A program made the position numbers and the translations under genes. From contig OZ245019.1 of assembly GCA_965223815.1 (NCBI GenBank), positions 1,612,001 to 1,676,000 of the forward strand: 64,000 nucleotides of DNA. The letters run 5' to 3'. Source of the DNA: HKST-UBA178 sp965223815. GTDB lineage: Bacteria > Pseudomonadota > Gammaproteobacteria > Chromatiales > Chromatiaceae. The notes under the pieces were generated by a model. That model did no database searches and was not told where the DNA came from. It worked only from the letters and a program-made list of their open reading frames with translations. Below, one piece after another: positions 44,356 to 51,498 of the stretch (position 1 is the stretch's first letter; every line of letters begins with the position of its first letter).

Positions 44356-46962
44356 ATGATCACAAAGAACACGCAGGATCAAGACGAGAATGACCAGAGA
44401 GATGAACTTCAGGATCTGGTAGCGCAGTCGGATACCGGAGCACGTTTGCCACCTGGAATCGCAGGTAAGGTTATTCTCACGACAGCCGCGATCTGGTCGC
44501 TGTTTCAGTTGTGGATCGCTTCACCCCTGCCCTTTATTATCGGGTTTGGTGTGTTCAATGACACGGAGGCCCGTTCGATACACTTGGCGTTTGCCATCTT
44601 TCTTGCGTTTCTCGCCTATCCACCGCGCAAGACGTCTCCACACTCCTACATTCCAATCCATGATTGGGTCTTGGCCATCGTCGCAGCGTTCTGCGCCGGT
44701 TACTTGTTCATATTCTACGAACAACTTGCGGCGCGCCCCGCAGCACCGATAACTATTGATATTGTGGTTGCCTGTGCGGGGATGTTATTGCTGCTGGAAG
44801 CGACACGACGGGCGCTCGGTCCTCCCCTAATGATCGTTGCAACCGTTTTTCTCGTGTATACATTTGCCGGGCCCTACATGCCTGCAATGATTGCTCACAA
44901 GGGTGAAACTCTCGCTTCCATCGCGAATCATCAATGGATATCGACCGAGGGTGTATTTGGCATAGCCCTTGGTGTATCCACCAGCTTTGTATTTCTCTTT
45001 GTACTGTTTGGAGCCTTGCTGGATAAGGCAGGTGCCGGCAACTACTTCATCAAGGTGGCGTTTTCATTGATGGGGCATATGCGTGGTGGCCCAGCGAAGG
45101 CAGCCGTCGTATCGTCCGCCATGACCGGGTTGATATCCGGATCCAGTATTGCCAATGTGGTGACTACCGGAACGTTCACCGTACCGCTAATGAAACGTGT
45201 TGGCTTTACTTCCGAGAAAGCCGGCGCCGTTGAAGTGGCCTCCAGCGTCAATGGTCAGATCATGCCGCCGGTGATGGGCGCAGCCGCGTTTCTCATGGTG
45301 GAGTATGTTGGCATCTCCTATTTTGAAGTAATCAAGCATGCCTTCCTGCCAGCTCTTATATCCTACATAGCGCTAGTCTACATTGTGCATCTGGAAGCGA
45401 TGAAGGCGAATATGCAGGGTCTGCCCCGTGCTGTGGCGCCAAAACCCTGGGTGCAGCGGATACTCGGCTTTCTGTTCGGTTTTATGCTTATCGCTGCGAT
45501 AGCGATGGGTGTCTACTACGGTGTCGGTTGGTTGAAGCCGGCTTTTGGCGATACGGCAAGTTGGATTATCGCCGGCATCTTGGCGGTCGTCTATTTTGCG
45601 CTGGCATACTTCGGTGCGCGCTATCCCAGACTGGAAATGGACGATCCCGATTCTCCGGTGACGAGTCTGCCGCCACCGGGGCCCACAGTAAAATCGGGGT
45701 TGCACTATCTGCTGCCGGTAGTGGTACTGGTGTGGTGCCTCATGATTGAGCGGCTTTCCCCTGGATTATCTGCTTTTTGGGCAACCATGCTGATGATCTT
45801 TATTCTACTTACCCAACGACCACTGGCGGCGATTTTCAGAGGTGAAGGTGGTGTGGGAACAGCGCTCTCGCTGGGGTTTAGTGAGTTTATAAACGGATTG
45901 ATCGATGGTGCCCGCAATATGATTGGCATCGGTATCGCAACCGCTACAGCTGGTGTGATTGTAGGTGCCGTCTCCCAAACCGGTGTGGGCGCAGTATTGG
46001 CCGACCTTGTCGAAGCCCTTTCGTTTGGCAATATCATGTTGATCCTTCTCCTGACGGCGTTTCTGAGCCTGATACTCGGAATGGGTCTACCCACCACTGC
46101 GAACTATATTGTGGTTTCCTCGCTGCTGGCACCGGTAATCGTTCAGCTGGGAACCGATAACGGTCTCATCGTTCCGCTGATAGCGGTGCATATGTTTGTC
46201 TTCTACTTTGGCATCATGGCCGATGTGACGCCGCCAGTGGGTTTGGCTTCGTTTGCGGCTGCCGCTATCTCCGGTGGCGATCCCATGCGCACCGGTTTTC
46301 AAGCATTCTTTTATAGCCTGAGAACTGCAGCGTTACCTTTTCTATTCATTTTTAATACCGATCTGTTGTTGATCGATGTGGATTGGGCCCATGGAGTGTT
46401 CATTTTTATCGTTGCAACGATCGCGATGTTGATATTTGCTGCGGCTACCCAGGGCTTTTTTATTGCCAAGAGCTATCGCTACGAATCCCTGTTGCTGCTA
46501 TTGATTGCATTCACCTTGTTCCGGCCGGGATTCTGGATGGACCGCGTGGTAGCGCCGTTTGAAGACGTTGAAGCCAGCGCTATCACCGAGGTGGCCGCGA
46601 AAATGAAGCCTGGCGACGAACTGCGCTTGCGTATCTCTGGTGTCAACGAAGTTGGCGCACCCAGGGAATTTACCGCCTTGCTGCCGATTACGGAGGGCGA
46701 CTCCGGTGAGGATCGATTGAAGGCGGCGGGACTGGCCATCGTGGCCAAGGAAGACAAGATAGTCATTGATAACGTGGACTACAATTCTCCGGCGCAAAAG
46801 GCGGGACTTGACTGGGACCAGGTGATTCTCAAGGTGCGCGCACCTGCGGATCAGCCTTTCAAGGAGCTAATGTATATTCCAGCTTTTCTGCTACTCGGGT
46901 TGATTTATTTCTTGCAACGCAGACGGCGGAGAGCGGTTGACTCTGTAGCAGCTACGACTTGA
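44356..46962 (+). CDS. TRAP transporter fused permease (4TM-12TM) with C-terminal extension
   Basis: 868 residues from the ATG at 44356, with AGGGGG just before; a GTG at 44353 is adjacent. The membrane-rich protein joins the small (DctQ-like) and large (DctM-like) subunits, as usual for TAXI systems. The DctM part includes LISGSSIANVVTTGTFTVPL and LGMGLPTTANYIVVSSLLAP. After the last big helices a soluble region of about 110 residues (about 760-845) carries a PDZ-like segment (IDNVDYNSPAQKAGLDWDQV), then one more helix (IPAFLLLGLIYFL) and an Arg-rich tail. This C-terminal part matches the DUF3394 type. It imports substrate by ion gradient. Confidence 0.93.
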   Translation: MITKNTQDQDENDQRDELQDLVAQSDTGARLPPGIAGKVILTTAAIWSLFQLWIASPLPFIIGFGVFNDTEARSIHLAFAIFLAFLAYPPRKTSPHSYIPIHDWVLAIVAAFCAGYLFIFYEQLAARPAAPITIDIVVACAGMLLLLEATRRALGPPLMIVATVFLVYTFAGPYMPAMIAHKGETLASIANHQWISTEGVFGIALGVSTSFVFLFVLFGALLDKAGAGNYFIKVAFSLMGHMRGGPAKAAVVSSAMTGLISGSSIANVVTTGTFTVPLMKRVGFTSEKAGAVEVASSVNGQIMPPVMGAAAFLMVEYVGISYFEVIKHAFLPALISYIALVYIVHLEAMKANMQGLPRAVAPKPWVQRILGFLFGFMLIAAIAMGVYYGVGWLKPAFGDTASWIIAGILAVVYFALAYFGARYPRLEMDDPDSPVTSLPPPGPTVKSGLHYLLPVVVLVWCLMIERLSPGLSAFWATMLMIFILLTQRPLAAIFRGEGGVGTALSLGFSEFINGLIDGARNMIGIGIATATAGVIVGAVSQTGVGAVLADLVEALSFGNIMLILLLTAFLSLILGMGLPTTANYIVVSSLLAPVIVQLGTDNGLIVPLIAVHMFVFYFGIMADVTPPVGLASFAAAAISGGDPMRTGFQAFFYSLRTAALPFLFIFNTDLLLIDVDWAHGVFIFIVATIAMLIFAAATQGFFIAKSYRYESLLLLLIAFTLFRPGFWMDRVVAPFEDVEASAITEVAAKMKPGDELRLRISGVNEVGAPREFTALLPITEGDSGEDRLKAAGLAIVAKEDKIVIDNVDYNSPAQKAGLDWDQVILKVRAPADQPFKELMYIPAFLLLGLIYFLQRRRRRAVDSVAATT

Positions 46963-46974
46963 AGGAGGGTCGAG

Positions 46975-47400
46975 ATGTTCAAGGATATTTTGATACCCAT
47001 TAATCTCAGCGACGAGGCTACCTGGCGCAACACAGTAAAGACAGGCGTAGGGCTTGCAAAAAGTTCGGGTGCGACGCTGCACCTGATGACAGTGGTGCCC
47101 AGCTTTGACTATCCGATGGTAGAAAGCTATTTCCCGGTGGATTTTGAACAAAAAGCCCGTGAACAGGTAAACAAGGAGCTCCACAGATTTGTTGCTGAGC
47201 ATGTTCCCGAGGGAATCAATAGAAGGATGATTGTTGCAGTGGGGCCTATTTCCGAGCAGATTATCGACACGGCAGACGAAATCCACTGTGACTTGATCAT
47301 TATGAGTCGCCGAGGCAAACCGCGTCGCTACTTCACCCTTGGGTCAAACGCGAACAAGGTCGTTCATCATGCCTCACAAGCCGTATTGGTTTTGGACTAG
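46975..47400 (+). CDS. Universal stress protein, UspA family
   Basis: 141 residues. GGAGGG precedes the ATG, 12 bases after the permease stop, so it is the last gene of the TRAP operon. Motifs: DILIPINLSDEATW at the N-terminus and the ATP-loop-like DLIIMSRRGKPRRYFTLGS-NANKVV at the end (the usual G-2X-G-9X-GS pattern is partly kept). Usp proteins accompany many TRAP operons; TeaD regulates the TeaABC transporter in Halomonas. It is a cytoplasmic likely regulator of the transporter. Confidence 0.93.
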   Translation: MFKDILIPINLSDEATWRNTVKTGVGLAKSSGATLHLMTVVPSFDYPMVESYFPVDFEQKAREQVNKELHRFVAEHVPEGINRRMIVAVGPISEQIIDTADEIHCDLIIMSRRGKPRRYFTLGSNANKVVHHASQAVLVLD

Positions 47401-47644
47401 CGTCCAGGCGTGAGAACATGGTCAGCAGGTTTTGTTCGGGTGCGACCGCAATGGGATCCAAAGGCGGCCTCTCGACCATTTTATGTCCATTTCCTGTGAG
47501 GGTGTAAGTCCCTGAAACAGAAATCAAAATGTTTAGGTAAAAATGGTGGGGTTATCGAAGCAGTTGAGACAGGTACGGATCTGAAGAGTATAATTAGGCT
47601 TCCAACTCAGTAGATAATTGCCCAGAATTCTCAGGAGTAAGCAG

Positions 47645-48586
47645 ATGACCCCCTTCGCCATTGCTGGTATACAGATGCGCGTTTCCGCTTCCCATGAAAA
47701 TGTCGCCGCGATGGCTCATAAGCTGGATATAACCATGGCCCGATTTCCTTGGGTGCAGATGGTAATGTTCAGCGAATTAGCCGTTTTCGGCCCGCTTCCT
47801 GGACATGCGCAACCCCTTCCCGGTCCGATTGAAAGTGCGTTTCAGGAGATGGCAGCGAAGCATCGGATCTGGCTGCTTCCCGGTTCAATGTTTGAGGACG
47901 CCGGAGATCGGGTATACAACACTGCTCCGGTCATCGATCCAGCTGGTAACGTAGTCAGTCGGTATAGAAAGATGTTCCCCTTTCAGCCGTACGAGAATCA
48001 TGTGGCGCCCGGAACCGAATTTACAGTATTCGATGTCCCGGAAATAGGCCGTTTTGGGGTTTCAATTTGTTACGACATGTGGTTTCCGGAAACATCCCGG
48101 ACACTGGTATCCATGGGAGCAGAAGTGATTCTTCATCCCACGATGACCGATACTATCGACCGGGATGTCGAGCTCTCTATTGCCAGAGCTACGGCTGTAA
48201 CCAACCAATGCTATTTTTTCGACATCAACGGTGTTGGTGACGGCGGCGTGGGATCTTCGATAATTGTGGGTCCCGCCGGTTACATCATTCATCAGGCGGG
48301 TGGGGGAGAAGAGACTATCCCCGTAGAGATCAATTTGGGACGCGTGCGGCGGGAGCGGGCGATGGGCATTCGCAGCCTTGGGCAGCCACTAAAAAGTTTC
48401 CGTGACCGGCCGGTAGAATTCCCCGCTTACCAGCGTAGTGATAAATCAGAAGCCTATCTGCAGAGTCTCGGGCCACTGGTTAAACCTCACCGCGGCTCGG
48501 TCGCGGGTTTAAAAGGCCAACATTTGACACCGGAAGAGGTTGACGCCATTCCTCCAGGTCAGGCAGCGGGCTTCGTCGGAAAGTAG
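47645..48586 (+). CDS. Carbon-nitrogen hydrolase (nitrilase superfamily)
   Basis: 313 residues from the ATG at 47645 with GGAG seven bases before. The catalytic Glu44 (VMFSELAVFG), Lys109 (RYRKMFPF) and Cys142 (VSICYDMWFPE) are all in place. It resembles aliphatic amidases and N-carbamoyl-amine hydrolases; the fine specificity is open. It follows the TRAP/Usp genes on the same strand but has its own 244-base upstream region. In this locus it could free ammonia from an amide or act on a carbamoyl-amine made from the decarboxylase product (inference). Confidence 0.88.
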   Translation: MTPFAIAGIQMRVSASHENVAAMAHKLDITMARFPWVQMVMFSELAVFGPLPGHAQPLPGPIESAFQEMAAKHRIWLLPGSMFEDAGDRVYNTAPVIDPAGNVVSRYRKMFPFQPYENHVAPGTEFTVFDVPEIGRFGVSICYDMWFPETSRTLVSMGAEVILHPTMTDTIDRDVELSIARATAVTNQCYFFDINGVGDGGVGSSIIVGPAGYIIHQAGGGEETIPVEINLGRVRRERAMGIRSLGQPLKSFRDRPVEFPAYQRSDKSEAYLQSLGPLVKPHRGSVAGLKGQHLTPEEVDAIPPGQAAGFVGK

Positions 48587-48619
48587 CTTCTACAGTATTA
48601 GAACAAGCACCAGTTTAAC

Positions 48620-48644
48620 TTAGAACGGCTATCATTCGTTCTAA
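48620..48644. terminator. Palindromic hairpin between convergent genes
   Basis: TTAGAACG / CGTTCTAA with a 9-base loop gives a perfect 8-bp stem between the nitrilase and C45 stops. It could serve both strands. No strong T run follows on either side. Confidence 0.5.
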
Positions 48645-48761
48645 AGGTCAGGCAAATGAGTAGATCAGCTGTTTAGCACAATTTTCTATTTTGGCTATAC
48701 AGCAACGAATACCCGTTACTTCCGTTTTTCAGTTTACAACTGATTGTTTTTTTGGGGCGGG

Positions 48762-49787
48762 CTAATGTAGTAGCTCAATCGAATTTGGTACGTTCGGAAA
48801 TCGAATCGTCCGCAGACCTTCAATAAAGCCGTGCAATGAAAAGCGCCACGACTCTTGTGGCCACAAGTATTCCATAGAGAGAGTCTGTGGTTCGTATACA
48901 GCGGTATATAGTGTTCCGAAACCACGCCTATAAGCGTTGGAATGTAGCGGTGGACGCAAGAACGAACGAATCATTCTGTGTGAGTCATCGTGGTATTTTT
49001 CAATATATCGCTTTAACGTAAGTTCGCGCTCGAGAGTGGCGGTTGCGTGGGCGTGCTGATGCCACTCTACGTCCCGTTGATGATTTGTGGTAAATCCCAC
49101 ATCACGTACAAGCGGTTCGCGATCCGGGGCTATGAATACTGTTTTGTAATCTCCGCTGCGATCTAAAACGGTGACATTGTATGACATATGGGTCGGTACC
49201 TGTTTAAGTACCTGGACGGACTCCTTCGTGGTGGTACAGAATTCGAGGATATAGCGCAATAACAGCGGAACCCCAAAACCATCGCCCACTACACGGCGCC
49301 CGCCGAAGCTCAGGGAGAGCGTGAGCCCATCCTCATTCATGCCATCGACCAGCCCCCACAGACAGTCTCCGGTGCCAATCACAGTGCGGCCGTTCCAGGT
49401 AGTATGGAGTACCGTTCCTTCGAACAGCTGGGGGCTGTAGTCGTAGTTTCGAATCAAGAGCGGAGGCGGGCCGGTCCAGACAGCCTGGGAGCAGCCCCTC
49501 ATATAGGCGGGGGGGCGGTACAGGGTCAAAAATCGAGCAACAATATCACTACCCCCGGCCAGGTCGACTAGCCGCTCATATGTCGGCAGCAGTTCAGGCA
49601 TATGCGTTGTCAGCGCACGTCGCGAACTTAGATACAACGGGCGCTGGGCTACTCCCTCGCTCAAAAACCAACGTTGGTAAGCGGACCAATGATAACGGAA
49701 CAGCAATTGCCATTTAGCACCCGGCAGCTGTTCCGAGATCGCTTGGATCGTTCGTTCCATATTCCTGGTATTGTACACTTTCACCAC
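48762..49787 (-). CDS. C45-family Ntn hydrolase / acyltransferase-like protein
   Basis: 341 residues from a GTG at 49787; an ATG at 49760 is also possible. It resembles the acyl-CoA:6-aminopenicillanate acyltransferase (peptidase C45) family. The candidate autoprocessing nucleophile is Cys99 in YMRGCSQAVW, followed by LLIRNYDYSPQLFEGTVL and GDCLWGLVDGMNEDGLTLSL, both family patterns. These Ntn enzymes are made as a precursor that cuts before the Cys, then hydrolyse or transfer acyl groups on amines. It is the last gene after the ATP-grasp gene, 32 bases behind. No signal peptide, so cytoplasmic. Confidence 0.82.
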   Translation of the reverse strand: MVKVYNTRNMERTIQAISEQLPGAKWQLLFRYHWSAYQRWFLSEGVAQRPLYLSSRRALTTHMPELLPTYERLVDLAGGSDIVARFLTLYRPPAYMRGCSQAVWTGPPPLLIRNYDYSPQLFEGTVLHTTWNGRTVIGTGDCLWGLVDGMNEDGLTLSLSFGGRRVVGDGFGVPLLLRYILEFCTTTKESVQVLKQVPTHMSYNVTVLDRSGDYKTVFIAPDREPLVRDVGFTTNHQRDVEWHQHAHATATLERELTLKRYIEKYHDDSHRMIRSFLRPPLHSNAYRRGFGTLYTAVYEPQTLSMEYLWPQESWRFSLHGFIEGLRTIRFPNVPNSIELLH

Positions 49788-49819
49788 CCAAGGTGATGGG
49801 TGGGTCCGTTGACCTTGTA

Positions 49820-51271
49820 TTATAGGATTTTGAAGGCTCCTGCTTCTGGAACCGCTGTGGTGGCTGCAAGAGGTTTGGCCTGATAATAAGATACGATTCC
49901 TTTGATCCAGTCGCTGGCCCGCTCATTGAGTACAAACTCATTGGTCATCGAACGGCCACGAAGAATGAGTATGCCGAGATCAGCACCTTCGTAGCGGTAG
50001 TCGTCCGCAGCCGTAATACGTAGAAAGAATGCCTCTTGTTCATTGCTCACCGCACGGCGATGGTAATCAAAGCGGCTGAACTCAACACTGCCGTTGTTGC
50101 TCAATTTCCAAATGCCGGTTTGTGGGGCATCGGTAACGATATCGATATTGTCCTTTGTGTACTTGATTACCAGCTGGCACCAGCTGTCAATATACTCTGG
50201 GTCTGACCACCGCGCATTTAGGTCTTCTACGTCGAATTCGAACTCGGCTCCGGAAAATTCCAGCAAATGGAAAAGGAATAACGGAGCGTCTGCATGGGCG
50301 AAAGCTGCGTGGTTGGTCATGGAACTGGCACCCGTTACCCGGGGATTTAATTCTCCAAGGTATATCTCACCGGTGTCGATGTCGATTAGATAGTCCAAAT
50401 CGAAGTATCCTCGGTAGCCCTCCTTACGCAGCTGTTCACCAAACTGAAAGGTATAGTCCCTGGCTTTGTCACGGATCTCCTGGGTAAATGCACCTGGGAA
50501 TATCTCGTTGCCGCACCATCCACCACGGTAAGGCGTCAGCTCCTTGGCGCCGACGACTTCAGTAAGCAGTGGTCCAACGATGGTACCCTGGCTGGTAGTG
50601 CAGGCCTCGAGAGTCGATCCACGGCAATTCAGCCGTTTCATGATTTTGACTTCCGGATCAGGGGTGATCTGATCTGCGTACTTATTCCATTCATCCTCAT
50701 TGGAGATAAAGAACGTAGTGTGGCCAGAATCGCCGAACGCGGTCTGTATCACCACGTCGTTACCCAAACCGTGGATTTCGCAGAGTTCTTGCAAGTGCTG
50801 CCAACTCTCTACTTTGGAGAGCGCGTTGGGTGCACTGGGGACGCCGGCTTTGTTGCCAATACGCACAGTCTCCATTTTGTTGTCGCAGCGTGCACGCAGA
50901 CTTGCTGGAGGAAACCACACTTCGATACCCAGCTCCCTACAGAGTGCCTCAGTGCGCTCGTCAAACATTAGAAACACGGCTACCGGATCCGGACCAAAGC
51001 TATTGATGTAATCGATCACTTCCTTGTGTTCGAGGAGGTAGTTGTTTATATCTTCTATGCTCTCAAATTCCGGATGTGCAATTTCTGTTGGTACAAATAC
51101 GTTGGGATGTGCGCCATCGTAGCAATCGACGTAACTGATATAGTGGAAATTCTTTACCCATTCATCTATACCCAGCAGATTGAAATTGGTCGCACTGATA
51201 AAGAATATTGGGCGTTCGTTTCGATGAAAGAAGCGTCGAATATCGGATATACCAGTTAGTTTTCTTTTCAT
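49820..51271 (-). CDS. ATP-grasp ligase of the biotin-carboxylase-like type
   Basis: 483 residues; the ATG at 51271 is chosen for GAGGAG nine bases before, although the frame is open to 51478. The N-terminal Rossmann-like part (RPIFFISATNFNLLGIDEWV) precedes an ATP-grasp core: RARCDNKMETVRIGNKAGVP, DVVIQTAFGDSGHTTFFIS, RGYFDLDYLIDIDTGEIYLG-E and LNPRVTGASSM, the Mg-binding ELNPR. Such stand-alone ATP-grasp enzymes join a carboxylate to an amine through an acyl-phosphate. Placed between a decarboxylase and an Ntn acyl hydrolase/transferase, it may ligate the amine product (inference). No biotin-carboxyl partners are near. Confidence 0.85.
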   Translation of the reverse strand: MKRKLTGISDIRRFFHRNERPIFFISATNFNLLGIDEWVKNFHYISYVDCYDGAHPNVFVPTEIAHPEFESIEDINNYLLEHKEVIDYINSFGPDPVAVFLMFDERTEALCRELGIEVWFPPASLRARCDNKMETVRIGNKAGVPSAPNALSKVESWQHLQELCEIHGLGNDVVIQTAFGDSGHTTFFISNEDEWNKYADQITPDPEVKIMKRLNCRGSTLEACTTSQGTIVGPLLTEVVGAKELTPYRGGWCGNEIFPGAFTQEIRDKARDYTFQFGEQLRKEGYRGYFDLDYLIDIDTGEIYLGELNPRVTGASSMTNHAAFAHADAPLFLFHLLEFSGAEFEFDVEDLNARWSDPEYIDSWCQLVIKYTKDNIDIVTDAPQTGIWKLSNNGSVEFSRFDYHRRAVSNEQEAFFLRITAADDYRYEGADLGILILRGRSMTNEFVLNERASDWIKGIVSYYQAKPLAATTAVPEAGAFKIL

Positions 51272-51498
51272 AACAATTTGCTCCTCGCTTTGTGATGGCA
51301 GCATGGGCTGGCTGTTGTCTATCGGCTCCGATTGTCGCCAAATACCTAGCCGAGATAGGAGTTGCTTCAATGTCTGCCAGTACTTCAAACCCGTCGCCTC
51401 ACCCAGCCCAAAAATAGACTTTCGATTCCGGAGCTGAGTAGAAATCGCCCTGCAGCTGAAGCCGGATTGGAAAAACAAACTCGTTGCTTGGAGAGTGG